A stretch of 64,000 nt of DNA from Mesorhizobium sp. B2-4-3. Lineage in GTDB: Bacteria; Pseudomonadota; Alphaproteobacteria; Rhizobiales; Rhizobiaceae. The stretch spans positions 34,169 through 98,168 of the forward strand of contig NZ_VFVL01000023.1 of the NCBI RefSeq assembly GCF_006442815.1. The letters are read 5' to 3'. The position numbers and the translations under genes were made by a program. Under the pieces are notes generated by a model. It saw only the letters and a program-made list of their open reading frames with translations. It ran no database searches and was not told the origin of the DNA. Below are positions 17,363 to 26,296 of this stretch, piece by piece (position 1 is the stretch's first letter; each line of letters opens with the position of its first letter).

Positions 17363-18079
17363 ATGCGCCCCTCCAAACGCCAAGCCGACGAAATGCGCGC
17401 CATCTCCTTCGAGCGCGGCGTCTCCAAGCATGCCGAAGGCTCGTGCCTGGTGAAGTTCGGCGACACGCATGTGCTGTGCACGGCGAGCCTGGAGGAAAAA
17501 GTGCCGGCATGGATGCGCAATTCCGGCAAGGGCTGGGTGACGGCCGAATACGGCATGCTGCCGCGCTCGACCGGCGAGCGCATGCGGCGCGAGGCCTCGG
17601 CCGGCAAGCAGGGCGGCCGCACGCTTGAGATCCAGCGGCTGATCGGCCGTTCGCTGCGCGCCGTGGTCGACCTGCAGGCGCTGGGCGAGCAGCAGATCAC
17701 CGTCGACTGCGACGTCATCCAGGCCGATGGCGGCACGCGCACCGCCTCGATCACCGGCGGCTGGGTGGCGCTCTATGATTGCCTGCGCTGGATGGAAGCG
17801 CGCCAGATGGTGAGCGTTTCCAAGGTGCTGAAGGACCATGTCGCGGCGATTTCCTGCGGCATCCATGACGGCCAGCCGGTCATCGATCTCGATTACCTCG
17901 AGGATTCCTCGGCCGGCACCGACGCCAATTTCGTCATGACGGGCAAGGGCGGCATCGTCGAGATCCAGGGCACGGCCGAGGGCGAGCCCTTCTCAGAGGA
18001 GCAGTTCGCGGCGCTGATGGGGCTGGCGAAGAAGGGTATCTCGCGGCTGGTGAGCTTGCAGCAGATGGCGGTGGCGTAG
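17363..18079 (+). CDS. rph: Ribonuclease PH
   Basis: A 238-residue phosphorolytic exoribonuclease that trims the 3' ends of tRNA precursors; a hexameric cytosolic enzyme. Family landmarks are MRPSKRQADEMRAISFERG at the start, GWVTAEYGMLPRST (~58) and CDVIQADGGTRTASITG (~115, with the phosphate and metal-binding Asp/Gly/Thr). ATG 17363 follows GAAGG; longer frames extend into the tandem-repeat promoter region and are not conserved. Divergent from hrcA. Confidence 0.97.
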   Translation: MRPSKRQADEMRAISFERGVSKHAEGSCLVKFGDTHVLCTASLEEKVPAWMRNSGKGWVTAEYGMLPRSTGERMRREASAGKQGGRTLEIQRLIGRSLRAVVDLQALGEQQITVDCDVIQADGGTRTASITGGWVALYDCLRWMEARQMVSVSKVLKDHVAAISCGIHDGQPVIDLDYLEDSSAGTDANFVMTGKGGIVEIQGTAEGEPFSEEQFAALMGLAKKGISRLVSLQQMAVA

Positions 18080-18119
18080 GGCGTCGCAGAGAAGAACGAA
18101 TGAGGTTGGCGATCCTTCA

Positions 18120-18273
18120 CACCCCCCTCTGGCCTGCCGGCCATCTCCCCCGCAAGGGGGGAGATCGGATGTCACCTTGGGTTTCGCCAACCATCAACGT
18201 TGAGATGCCGCCGGCGGAGCTGCCAATCTCCCCCCTTGCGGGGGAGATGGCCGGCAGGCCAGAGGGGGGTGCC
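18120..18273. repeat. Palindromic repeat family A, copy 2
   Basis: A 154-bp inverted element, CACCCCCCTCTGG at the left and CCAGAGGGGGGTG at the right. Inner hairpins are TGGCC/GGCCA and CTCCCCC/GGGGGGAG. Its right edge (AGGGGGGTGCC) sits just before the GTG start of the next gene and can serve as its Shine-Dalgarno. Confidence 0.9.
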
Positions 18274-18275
18274 TC

Positions 18276-18686
18276 GTGACTCCCTCAGCAATTTTGGAAT
18301 CAGCGCTATATGTGAATGATCTCAAGGCAGCCGAAGCCTTCTACCGCGACGTCATCGGCCTCGAGGCGCTGGGCAAGGTCGAAGGGCGCCACGTCTTCTT
18401 CCGCTGCGGCGACGGCGTATTGCTCCTCTTCAACGCCGAGGCGACCAAGATCCCGCCGGCGCCCGACGCCAGGCTGAAGGTGCCGCCGCACGGCACGGCC
18501 GGCGAGGGCCACCTCTGCTTCGCCGCGACCGCCGATGAGATCGCCGCATGGCGCAGGCATCTCGCGGCCAGGAACATCGCCATCGAAAGCGATTTCGAGT
18601 GGCCGCAGGGCGGGCATTCGATCTATATCCGCGATCCGTCGGGCAATTCGATCGAGTTCGCCGAGCCAAGGATCTGGGGTTTTTGA
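18276..18686 (+). CDS. VOC (glyoxalase/bleomycin-resistance) family protein
   Basis: A 136-residue vicinal-oxygen-chelate protein with two beta-alpha-beta-beta-beta modules. SALYVNDLKAAEAFYRDVIGLE opens the fold (read in part), HLCFA is mid-protein, and YIRDPSGNSIEFAEP closes it with the metal-ligand Glu. The substrate is unknown. The start is GTG at 18276, with ribosome binding supplied by the G-run at the end of repeat A2. First gene of a VOC-rdgB-hemW operon; its TGA overlaps the rdgB ATG by one base. Confidence 0.88.
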   Translation: MTPSAILESALYVNDLKAAEAFYRDVIGLEALGKVEGRHVFFRCGDGVLLLFNAEATKIPPAPDARLKVPPHGTAGEGHLCFAATADEIAAWRRHLAARNIAIESDFEWPQGGHSIYIRDPSGNSIEFAEPRIWGF

Positions 18687-19363
18687 TGCATTCTTTGAAC
18701 GGCCAGAAAATCGTCGTCGCCAGCCACAATGAAGGCAAGCTGCGCGAATTCGCCGACCTGATGGCGCCGTTCGGCTTCGAGGCGAAATCGGCCAAGGACT
18801 ACGGCCTGCCCGAACCCGACGAGACCGGCACCACCTTCGAGGAGAACGCCTATATCAAGGCGTATGCGGCCGCCAAGGCGACCGGCCTGCCGGCGCTGTC
18901 GGACGATTCAGGCCTCTGCGTCGACGCGCTCGACGGCGCGCCGGGGGTCTACACCGCCAACTGGGCCGAGAAGCCCGATGGCAGCAGGGATTTCGGCATG
19001 GCCATGCAACGCACCGAAGTGGCGCTGCAGGAAGTCGGTGCGACCGACCCTTCGCAGCGCACCGGCCGCTTCGTCGCCGTCATATGCCTGGCATTTCCGG
19101 ACGGCGAGGCCGAGTATTACCGGGGCGAAGCGGAAGGCAGGCTGGTGTGGCCGCCGCGCGGCGCGCTCGGCTTCGGCTACGATCCGGTGTTCCTGCCCAA
19201 CGGTTTCGACAAGACCTTTGGCGAGATGAGCGCGGAAGAAAAGCATGGCTGGAAGCCCGGCCAGGCGACGGCGCTGTCGCACCGCGCCCGCGCCTTCCAG
19301 AAATTCGCGCAAGCCCGCCTGGATTTGGCGCGCCTGGATCTGGCGCGACCAGGATCGTCATGA
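18686..19363 (+). CDS. rdgB: XTP/dITP diphosphatase (RdgB/HAM1)
   Basis: A 225-residue house-cleaning nucleotide hydrolase that removes deaminated purine triphosphates (XTP, dITP, ITP). VVASHNEGKLREF near the N-terminus, DDSGLCVDALDGAPGVYTA (substrate pocket, ~72) and GFGYDPVFLP (~168) are diagnostic. The end contains a short duplication, ARLDLARLDLARPG, which looks non-conserved. Translation is coupled on both sides: one-base overlap with the VOC gene and a four-base ATGA overlap with hemW. Confidence 0.96.
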   Translation: MHSLNGQKIVVASHNEGKLREFADLMAPFGFEAKSAKDYGLPEPDETGTTFEENAYIKAYAAAKATGLPALSDDSGLCVDALDGAPGVYTANWAEKPDGSRDFGMAMQRTEVALQEVGATDPSQRTGRFVAVICLAFPDGEAEYYRGEAEGRLVWPPRGALGFGYDPVFLPNGFDKTFGEMSAEEKHGWKPGQATALSHRARAFQKFAQARLDLARLDLARPGSS

Positions 19364-20532
19364 GCGCCGTGACCCTACCGCTCGACCGCAGCCCTGGCTT
19401 CGGCGTCTACATCCACTGGCCGTTCTGCGCGGCCAAGTGCCCTTATTGCGACTTCAACAGCCATGTCCGCCACCAGCCGGTCGACCAGGAGCGTTTTGCG
19501 CGCGCCTTCGAGACCGAGCTTGCGACCATGCGCGACCGCACCGGCCCGCGCGAGGTGACCAGCATCTTTCTCGGCGGCGGCACGCCGTCGCTGATGAAGC
19601 CGGAAACCGTCGCGGCGGTGCTGGAGGCGGTGGCGAGGAACTGGACGGTGCCGGCCGGCATCGAGGTGACGCTGGAAGCCAACCCGTCCTCGGTCGAGGC
19701 CGAGCGTTTCCGCGGCTATCGCGCCGCCGGCGTCAACCGCGTCTCGCTCGGCGTGCAGGCGCTGAACGACAAGGATTTGCGCTTCCTCGGCCGGCTGCAC
19801 AATGTCGAGGAGGCGCTGCTGGCAATCGGCCTCGCACGCGAGATCTTTCCCCGCCTCTCCTTCGACCTGATCTATGCGCGGCCCGGCCAGACGCCGGAGG
19901 CGTGGCGGGCGGAGCTGGAGCAGGCGATCGGCTATGCCGTCGACCATCTTTCGCTCTATCAGCTCACCATCGAGGAGGGCACGCCCTTCCACGCGCTCTA
20001 CGCGGCGCGGAAATTCACGCTGCCCGACAACGACCACGCCGCCGACCTCTACGCGCTGACGCAGGAGGCGACAGCGGCGCATGGCCTGCCGGCCTACGAG
20101 ATTTCCAACCATGCCCAACCCGGCGCGGAAAGCCGGCATAATCTGACCTATTGGCGCTACGGCGAATATGTCGGCGTCGGCCCCGGCGCGCATGGCCGCT
20201 TCGTCGAGAATGGCCGCCGCACGGTGACGATTGCGGAAAGAATGCCGGAGACCTGGGCCAATCTGGTCGAGGCCAAAGGGCACGGCGTCACCGGCGGCGA
20301 AGTGCTGACCCGCGCGGAAGAGGCCGACGAGTTCCTGCTGATGGGACTGCGACTGGCCGAAGGCATCGACCTTGAGCGCTACGAGGCGCTCGCTGGGCGC
20401 GGCCTGTCGAGTTCGCGGCTTTCGGTGCTGCAGGAGGAAGGGCTGGTGGCGCCGGTCGGCAATGCCCGGCTGCGTGCGACATCCGCCGGCATGATCGTGC
20501 TGGACGCGGTGGTGGCGGATCTGGCGAGGTAA
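19360..20532 (+). CDS. hemW: Radical SAM heme chaperone HemW
   Basis: A 390-residue radical-SAM protein. The iron-sulfur cysteines are C23, C27 and C30 in FCAAKCPYCDF. The HNxxYW motif (RHNLTYWRYGEYVGVGPGAH) is the mark of HemW/HemN-like proteins. HemW is regarded as a heme-binding chaperone that inserts heme into respiratory enzymes, rather than a coproporphyrinogen oxidase. The ATG overlaps the rdgB stop by four bases, a conserved rdgB-hemW arrangement in alphaproteobacteria. Confidence 0.95.
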   Translation: MSAVTLPLDRSPGFGVYIHWPFCAAKCPYCDFNSHVRHQPVDQERFARAFETELATMRDRTGPREVTSIFLGGGTPSLMKPETVAAVLEAVARNWTVPAGIEVTLEANPSSVEAERFRGYRAAGVNRVSLGVQALNDKDLRFLGRLHNVEEALLAIGLAREIFPRLSFDLIYARPGQTPEAWRAELEQAIGYAVDHLSLYQLTIEEGTPFHALYAARKFTLPDNDHAADLYALTQEATAAHGLPAYEISNHAQPGAESRHNLTYWRYGEYVGVGPGAHGRFVENGRRTVTIAERMPETWANLVEAKGHGVTGGEVLTRAEEADEFLLMGLRLAEGIDLERYEALAGRGLSSSRLSVLQEEGLVAPVGNARLRATSAGMIVLDAVVADLAR

Positions 20533-20542
20533 CTCGCGCGTT

Positions 20543-20698
20543 CGTCATTCTCGGGCTTGACCCGAGAATCCATTCCGTGACCAACCCGAAGGACGCTGCG
20601 GAACAGAATTCTGCACCGCTGGCGGAACGTCGAAGTAACGGCATGGATTCCAGGGTCTGCGCGCGTCGCTCCGCTCCTTGCTCCGCCCTGGAATGACG
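20543..20698. repeat. Repeat family B, full copy B3
   Basis: The left arm is the short-loop variant CTCGGG-CTTGA-CCCGAG. The right arm is the long-loop variant CCAGGG...CCCTGG. The centre carries AACAGAATTCTGCACCGC. Confidence 0.9.
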
Positions 20699-20720
20699 AG
20701 GCGCGAGGTCGCGAACTGCT

Positions 20721-20909
20721 TTAAGCGTCGTGCTTCTGGCGGCGCTTGCCGCGGTGCTTCTCGCCATGCGCCTCGTCGTGGCGGACAGGCTTCTGGTCGG
20801 CCTTGTCGCGGCGGGCGCCGGACTGGGCGGCGATCGGATGTGGAGGGATGCCCTCGCGGGCGGTTTTGCTTTCAAGTCGGCTGATGAAGATGTCGAAGCG
20901 ATTGGGCAT
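20721..20909 (-). CDS. Small basic hypothetical protein, 62 residues
   Basis: Begins MPNRFDIFISRLESKTAREG and ends in a His/Lys/Arg-rich tail (HGEKHRGKRRQKHDA). I do not recognise a family. A CAGGA ribosome-binding sequence lies ~9 bases before the ATG at 20909, and the amphipathic start followed by a polar tail looks like real protein. No operon partner; rsmI lies divergently to the right. Confidence 0.45.
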   Translation of the reverse strand: MPNRFDIFISRLESKTAREGIPPHPIAAQSGARRDKADQKPVRHDEAHGEKHRGKRRQKHDA

Positions 20910-21060
20910 CGTTCGGTCCTGCCTCCTCCCGGGGAATCCGGGGTTAAATTCGCCGTTGCCGGTTTCGTTCCGCACTGTGGCAAAGGCATGGCGATTTCCT
21001 TACGTCGACCTCACGTTTTGCAACGAGGCGCCAGCCATGCGAAACAGATTTGGTTCTTTC

Positions 21061-21106
21061 GCAATTCCGGACGGAAAACCGCGACACACTTTTCCTGGAA
21101 TTGCTC
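21061..21106. repeat. Intergenic repeat family D, copy 2 (inverted)
   Basis: GCAATTCCGGACGGAAAACC... to ...CACTTTTCCTGGAATTGCTC is the reverse complement of the core of 3981-4028. It lies just upstream of the rsmI start and lets the reading frame run far upstream; that extension is not coding. Confidence 0.7.
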
Positions 21107-21123
21107 GGAATGAGGGGCATTCG

Positions 21124-22020
21124 GTGACCGGCGACAAACGCAGCTATCTGATCGGGCAGAGCGAGATCGCGGCGCGGCCGCTTCAGCCGGCGCTCTATCT
21201 GGTGGCGACGCCGATCGGCAATCTGGCCGACATCACGCTGCGCGCGCTGGAGACTCTTGCCGCCGCCGACACCGTCGCCTGCGAGGACACGCGCGTCTCG
21301 CGCGTGCTGCTCGAACGCTACGGCATCCGCCGCCGCACCACCGCCTATCACGAGCACAATGCCGGCGAGGCCGGACCGAAGCTGATCGCTGCGCTCGAAG
21401 CCGGGCAGAGCGTGGCGCTGATCTCGGATGCCGGCACGCCGCTCATTTCCGATCCGGGCTACCGGCTGGTCGGCGAAGCGCTGGACCATGGCATCCGCGT
21501 CGTGCCGATCCCCGGCCCGTCGGCGGCGCTCGCCGCGCTGACCGCGTCGGGCCTGCCATCCGACGCCTTCCTGTTCGCCGGGTTCCTGCCGGTGAAGACC
21601 GGGCAGCGGCTGACCAAGCTCGAAACGTTCAAGCAGGTGCCGGCGACGCTGATCTTCTTCGAATCGCCCAGACGGCTGGCGGAGACGCTTGGCGCCATGG
21701 TCGAGGCGCTCGGCGGCGAACGCAAAGCCGCGATCGGCCGCGAGCTGACCAAGACGTTCGAGGAGATGCGCATCGGCACGCTTGCCGAGCTGGCCGGCCA
21801 TTATGCCGCGGCCGACACGCCGAAGGGCGAGATCGTCATCTGCGTCGGCCCGCCGGAAGCGGCGGAAGAGGCGCCCGCCGACATCGACCGGCTGCTTCTG
21901 TCGCTCGCGGCCGAAATGCCGGCGTCGAAGGCTGCGGCTGAAGCCGCAAAGATGACCGGCGGGCAGAAGCAGGCGCTCTACCGGCGACTGCTGGAGTTGA
22001 GGGAAGGCAGCGGTGGCTGA
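21124..22020 (+). CDS. rsmI: 16S rRNA (cytidine1402-2'-O)-methyltransferase RsmI
   Basis: A 298-residue SAM-dependent methyltransferase that modifies C1402 of 16S rRNA. The family landmarks are LYLVATPIGNLADITLRALE (~24), CEDTRVSRVLLERYGI (~52) and LISDAGTPLISDPGYRLV (~100). The start is GTG 21124, chosen because GAGGGG precedes it and conservation begins soon after; upstream in-frame ATGs fall in repeat D2. Overlaps yraN by eight bases, as is usual in Rhizobiales. Confidence 0.95.
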   Translation: MTGDKRSYLIGQSEIAARPLQPALYLVATPIGNLADITLRALETLAAADTVACEDTRVSRVLLERYGIRRRTTAYHEHNAGEAGPKLIAALEAGQSVALISDAGTPLISDPGYRLVGEALDHGIRVVPIPGPSAALAALTASGLPSDAFLFAGFLPVKTGQRLTKLETFKQVPATLIFFESPRRLAETLGAMVEALGGERKAAIGRELTKTFEEMRIGTLAELAGHYAAADTPKGEIVICVGPPEAAEEAPADIDRLLLSLAAEMPASKAAAEAAKMTGGQKQALYRRLLELREGSGG

Positions 22021-22390
22021 ACGCACGGCGGGCCATCGTCGAAAAGCCTATCGACGCGGCCATCGCGGCGAATGGTTGGCGGCGCTGGCGCTGATGCTGA
22101 AAGGCTATCGCATCCTTGCCCGCCGCCACCGCACCAGGCTTGGCGAGATCGACCTCATCGCCCGGCGCGGCGACCTCGTCCTGTTCGTCGAGGTCAAGGC
22201 GCGGCGCACGCTGATCGAGGCGATGGAAGCGATCGGTCGTGAATCGGAGCGCCGCATCGAGGGCGCCGCGGATTTGTGGCTGTCGCGCCAGCCGGATTAT
22301 GGCAGGCTTTCGATGCGTTTCGACATGGTGGCGGTGCTGCCCTGGCGCTGGCCGGTGCATGTCGAGAACGCGTTTTATGGACGGAATTGA
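22013..22390 (+). CDS. yraN: YraN family (UPF0102) endonuclease-like protein
   Basis: A 125-residue protein with the nuclease-like core GYRILARRHRTRLGEIDLIARRGD and VLFVEVKARR, in which E, D and ExK resemble restriction-endonuclease catalytic residues (quoted as separate pieces). Activity is unproven. The GTG start lies inside the end of rsmI, indicating translational coupling. The usual length is ~120 residues. Confidence 0.9.
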   Translation: MAERTAGHRRKAYRRGHRGEWLAALALMLKGYRILARRHRTRLGEIDLIARRGDLVLFVEVKARRTLIEAMEAIGRESERRIEGAADLWLSRQPDYGRLSMRFDMVAVLPWRWPVHVENAFYGRN

Positions 22391-22446
22391 GGGTCTGCCC
22401 AACGGCGATAGGCTGGCGGGACAGCGGCGTTAAGCGGCCCAGCCGC

Positions 22447-23253
22447 TCACCCCCAAACCATCACCGCCACCAGCCCGACGACACCCACCACAAGCCGCCA
22501 CCAGCCGAACAGTGAATAGCCGTTGCGCGAGACGTAATCGAGCAGGAAGCGCACGACGATGAGCGCGGTGACGAAGGCGGCGATGAAACCGACGGTGATG
22601 ATCGGCAGGTCGGCCGAGGTCAGCACGTTGCGGTTCTTGAAAAGGTCGAAGGCGAAGGCGCCGACCATGGTGGGCATGGCCAGGAAGAAGGAGAATTCGG
22701 CCGCCGCGCGCTTGTCGACGCCCATCAGCAGCGCGCCGACGATCGTCGAGCCGGAGCGCGAAGTGCCGGGGATCAGCGACAGGCACTGGAACAGGCCGAT
22801 CTTGAGGTAAACGTTCAGCGGGAAGCGCTCGACATCGTGATGCACCGGCTTGAAGTTGATGCGGTCGACGACGAGCAGCACCACGCCGCCGATGATCAGC
22901 ATGATGCAGATCAGCCGAGGCGATTCGAACAGGATGGTCTTGATGAAATCATGCGCCAGCGCGCCAATGACGGCGGCAGGCAGGAAGGCGATGAGGATGC
23001 CGATAACGAAATGCCGGGTCTGCGGATCGCTGGGCAGCTTGATCAGCATCTGCCAGAGCTTGCTGAAATAGACGCTGAGGATCGCCAGGATCGCGCCGAG
23101 CTGGATCAGGATCTCGAAGGCCTTGCCGGTGGAATGGAAGCCGAGGAAATGGCCGGCCAGCAGGATGTGGCCGGTCGAGGACACCGGAATGAACTCGGTC
23201 AGGCCCTCCAAAAGCCCGAGCAGCAGCGCTTCGACGATGGTCTGGCTTTCCAT
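22447..23253 (-). CDS. uppP: Undecaprenyl-diphosphatase UppP/BacA
   Basis: A 268-residue polytopic inner-membrane phosphatase that regenerates undecaprenyl phosphate for cell-wall and polysaccharide synthesis and gives bacitracin tolerance. The two family motifs are present: EGLTEFIPVSSTGH (residues ~16-29) and SLIPGTSRSGSTIV (~158-171). The ATG at 23253 gives the canonical MESQTIVEALLLG. Upstream lies repeat E1 and then the divergent glutathione-transferase gene. Confidence 0.96.
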   Translation of the reverse strand: MESQTIVEALLLGLLEGLTEFIPVSSTGHILLAGHFLGFHSTGKAFEILIQLGAILAILSVYFSKLWQMLIKLPSDPQTRHFVIGILIAFLPAAVIGALAHDFIKTILFESPRLICIMLIIGGVVLLVVDRINFKPVHHDVERFPLNVYLKIGLFQCLSLIPGTSRSGSTIVGALLMGVDKRAAAEFSFFLAMPTMVGAFAFDLFKNRNVLTSADLPIITVGFIAAFVTALIVVRFLLDYVSRNGYSLFGWWRLVVGVVGLVAVMVWG

Positions 23254-23280
23254 GGCAACCTCTGATCTCGGATGACGGCT

Positions 23281-23331
23281 GGAGCACGATGCCGAAAAGT
23301 GTGAAGCGGTTTTCGGACGACATCATGCTCC
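23281..23331. repeat. Short palindromic repeat family E, copy 1
   Basis: Ends GGAGCACGATG and CATCATGCTCC form an imperfect inverted repeat around CGAAAAGTGTGAAGCGGTTT. This is a very common rhizobial intergenic repeat type. Lies between divergent uppP and the glutathione-transferase gene. Confidence 0.75.
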
Positions 23332-23466
23332 AGGGGAAGGGCTTGCTTGTCATGGGGCGGAAGTGTCCCTATAGGTCGCAACACCCATGACAGCCCCAGG
23401 AATCGGGCGGCCAAGACTTACCGGCGCTGCCGGCCAATTGCCAGTGCGCCTTTTCATCGCGGAACC

Positions 23467-24159
23467 ATGCTGACGCTTTTCCATCATCCCATGTTCGCCA
23501 CCTGCCGCTTCGCGCGCCTCGCCTTCGGCGAGTATGGCGAGGAACTGGCGCTGATCGAGGAAAAGCCGTGGACGCGGCGCAAGGAGTTTTTGGCGCTGAA
23601 CCCGGCCGGCACGCTGCCGATCCTGCTTGCCGAAGGCGACGTGCCGATCGTCGGCGCCATGGTGATCGCCGAATATCTCGACGAGACGCGCGGCGTCTTG
23701 AAGCGCGACAAGCGGCTGTTCGCCGAGGACCCGATGCAGCGCGCCGAGATCCGCCGGCTGACCGACTGGTATCTGAGCAAGGCCGAAAGCGAAGTGACGC
23801 GGCATCTGGTGCGCGAGCGCGTGCTGAAGCCGGTCATGCCGGAGACCGCCGGCGGCGGCTCGCCGGACTCGGCGGCGATCCGCGCCGCGCGCGCCAACAT
23901 CCGCCAGCACATGAAATACACCAACTGGCTGGCCGGCACGCGCCATTGGCTGGCCGGCAACAAGGTGACCTATGCCGACCTCGCGGCGGCGGCGACGCTT
24001 TCGGTGCTCGATTATCTCGGCGAGATCGACTGGCGCGAGCATGCCGCCGCGCGCGAATGGTACACGCGGGTGAAATCGCGGCCGTCGTTCCGGCCACTGC
24101 TTTCCGACCGGGTGCGCGGCCTGTCGCCGGTGTCGCATTATGCGGACCTCGATTTCTGA
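23467..24159 (+). CDS. Glutathione S-transferase family protein
   Basis: A 230-residue GST-like protein. The N-terminal thioredoxin fold begins MLTLFHHPMFATCRFARLAF, with PAGTLPILL at ~47 (the cis-Pro element), followed by a helical C-terminal domain with NWLAGTRHWLAGNKVTYADLA (given in pieces). Substrate unknown. It overlaps queG by 20 bases, so the two are co-transcribed. In-frame ATG 23347 upstream lacks conserved sequence, so 23467 was chosen. Confidence 0.9.
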   Translation: MLTLFHHPMFATCRFARLAFGEYGEELALIEEKPWTRRKEFLALNPAGTLPILLAEGDVPIVGAMVIAEYLDETRGVLKRDKRLFAEDPMQRAEIRRLTDWYLSKAESEVTRHLVRERVLKPVMPETAGGGSPDSAAIRAARANIRQHMKYTNWLAGTRHWLAGNKVTYADLAAAATLSVLDYLGEIDWREHAAAREWYTRVKSRPSFRPLLSDRVRGLSPVSHYADLDF

Positions 24160-25285
24160 GAGCCTGCGCGCGCTGATCGACGCCGAGGCGCGCCGCGCCG
24201 GCTTCGAGGCAGTCGCCGTGACCCGGCCGGACGCGATCCCGCTGGCGCCGGCGAGACTCGCCGAATTCGTATCCGACGGTTTCCACGGCTCGATGGAGTG
24301 GATCGCCGAGACGGTTCAGCGGCGGGCCGAGCCCTCGACGCTGTGGCCGGAGGTCTGCTCGATCATCGTGCTGGCGATGAATTACGGCCCAGACCGCGAT
24401 CCGCGCGATATCCTCGCGAAGTCCGACCGCGGCGCGATCTCGGTCTATGCGCAAAACCGCGACTACCACGATGTGATGAAGGGCCGGCTGAAGGAGATCG
24501 CCGGCAAGATCGTGGCAAAGGCCGGCGGAGACGTAAAAGTGTTCGTCGATACCGCGCCTGTCATGGAAAAACCGCTGGCGGAAGCCGCCGGGCTCGGCTG
24601 GCAGGGCAAGCACACCAATCTGGTCAGCCGCGCGCATGGCTCGTGGCTGTTCCTCGGCACCATCTTCACCACCGCGGAGCTTGAACCGGACCAGGCCGAG
24701 ATCGACCATTGCGGCTCCTGCCGCGCCTGCCTCGACGCCTGCCCGACCGACGCTTTCCCCGCGCCCTACCGCCTCGACGCGCGGCGCTGCATTTCCTACC
24801 TCACCATCGAGAACAAGGGGCCGATCCCGCGCGAGTTCCGCGACAAGATCGGCAACCGCATCTATGGCTGCGACGATTGCCTGGCCGCCTGCCCGTGGAA
24901 CAAATTCGCCAGCACGGCTTCGGAGGTGAAGCTTGCCGCGCGCGCCGATCTGCGCGAGCCGAAGCTGTCGGAACTGTTGCTTCTCGACGACGCAGGCTTC
25001 CGGTCATTGTTCTCGGGCTCGCCCATCAAGCGCATCGGCCGCGACCGTTTCATCCGCAACGTGCTGATCGCCGCCGGCAATTCGGGCGATGCTTCGCTTG
25101 CACCGATCGCGCGCCGCCTGCTCGACGATGCCTCGCCGCTAGTGCGGGGTGCGACAATCTGGGCCCTGTCGCGACTGCTCTCCGGTCGCGAATTTGGCGA
25201 CCTTGCCGCCACGGCTTCGAAGACCGAGACGGATACGACGGTCCGGGAGGAATGGCTGGCAGCGCTGACCGTGAAGGCCGATTGA
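24140..25285 (+). CDS. queG: Epoxyqueuosine reductase QueG
   Basis: A 381-residue enzyme for the last step of queuosine synthesis, reducing epoxyqueuosine in tRNA. It has a cobalamin-binding N-terminal half, two 4Fe-4S motifs (CGSCRACLDACP at ~191 and CDDCLAACPW at ~241) and a HEAT-like C-terminal region. The overlap with the GST gene and a 13-base gap to the next gene put it in a four-gene run (GST, queG, epimerase-like, mepA). Confidence 0.95.
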   Translation: MRTSISESLRALIDAEARRAGFEAVAVTRPDAIPLAPARLAEFVSDGFHGSMEWIAETVQRRAEPSTLWPEVCSIIVLAMNYGPDRDPRDILAKSDRGAISVYAQNRDYHDVMKGRLKEIAGKIVAKAGGDVKVFVDTAPVMEKPLAEAAGLGWQGKHTNLVSRAHGSWLFLGTIFTTAELEPDQAEIDHCGSCRACLDACPTDAFPAPYRLDARRCISYLTIENKGPIPREFRDKIGNRIYGCDDCLAACPWNKFASTASEVKLAARADLREPKLSELLLLDDAGFRSLFSGSPIKRIGRDRFIRNVLIAAGNSGDASLAPIARRLLDDASPLVRGATIWALSRLLSGREFGDLAATASKTETDTTVREEWLAALTVKAD

Positions 25286-25298
25286 TGGGGGTTCATCG

Positions 25299-26201
25299 AT
25301 GAGCGAAACACGCTTCTTCATCTTCGGCGCCGGCTATTCGGCCAAGGCTTTCGCGCGGGCCAACGAGCGCCACGCGCCGGTCTCCGGCACGACCCGGGCG
25401 CCGGAAAAGTTCGAGGCGCTGCGGTCGGCCGGCATCGAGCCGCTGCGCTTCGACGGCGCGCTGTCGCCCGAGCTCGGCGATGCGCTTGCACAGACCACGC
25501 ATCTCATCGTCTCGGTCGGCCCCGACGACGCCGGCGATCCGGTGCTCAACGCCGCCGGCGAGACGATCCGGGCAAAGATGCCGGCGCTCGAGTGGGTCGG
25601 CTATCTCTCGACCGTCGGCGTCTATGGCGACCATGGCGGTGCCTGGGTGGACGAGACCAGCGCGTGCCGCCCGGTGTCGAAGCGTTCGGTGATGCGGGTG
25701 GCGGCCGAACAGGAATGGCTGACGCTTGGCCACGAGATCGGCAAACCGGTGGCGATACTGCGGCTTTCCGGCATCTACGGACCGGGCCGCAACGCGCTGG
25801 CCAATCTCGAGGACGGCACGGCGCGGCGGCTGGTCAAGCCGGACCAAGTGTTCAACCGCATCCATTGCGACGACATCGCGGGCGCGCTCTGGCTGCTGGC
25901 GGAGAAAAACATTAGCGGCATCTTCAACGTCACAGACGACGAGCCGGCGCCGCCGCAGGATGTCGTGGCTTATGCCGCCGGGCTGATGGGCGTCACGCCG
26001 CCGCCCGAAATTCCCTTCGAGACTGCCCAACTTTCGCCCATGGCGCGGTCTTTCTATGGCGAGAACAAGCGCGTCGCGAATCAGGCGATCAAGGCGGCCG
26101 GCTATCGCTTCCGGTTTCCGAACTACCGGGTGGCGCTGGATGGGATGTGGGCCGAGGGCAACTGGCGGGACGGAGAGCCGCGCAGCCCGATGAGGGGCTG
26201 A
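25299..26201 (+). CDS. SDR/NAD-dependent epimerase-like protein
   Basis: A 300-residue extended SDR-like protein. FFIFGAGYSAKAFARA near the N-terminus is a Rossmann GxGxxA/S motif. VGYLSTVGVYGDHGG (~107) carries the catalytic-type S/T and Y, and RIHCDDIAGALWLL is a late epimerase feature. It is often annotated as a sugar-nucleotide epimerase, but the reaction is unknown. Follows queG by 13 bases. Confidence 0.85.
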   Translation: MSETRFFIFGAGYSAKAFARANERHAPVSGTTRAPEKFEALRSAGIEPLRFDGALSPELGDALAQTTHLIVSVGPDDAGDPVLNAAGETIRAKMPALEWVGYLSTVGVYGDHGGAWVDETSACRPVSKRSVMRVAAEQEWLTLGHEIGKPVAILRLSGIYGPGRNALANLEDGTARRLVKPDQVFNRIHCDDIAGALWLLAEKNISGIFNVTDDEPAPPQDVVAYAAGLMGVTPPPEIPFETAQLSPMARSFYGENKRVANQAIKAAGYRFRFPNYRVALDGMWAEGNWRDGEPRSPMRG

Positions 26202-26296
26202 CGATCGATACGGGACGCGCGACGTGGTACGATACGTTCCTGATCGGGTCGCTTGAACGCGCGGCAAATGGATAGACTGGAGAGGGACCCAGCCTG

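Noticed and set aside
20746..21123. Long N-terminal extension of rsmI
   Set aside because: It runs through repeat D2 and a region antisense to a possible small gene; family similarity begins after GTG 21124.
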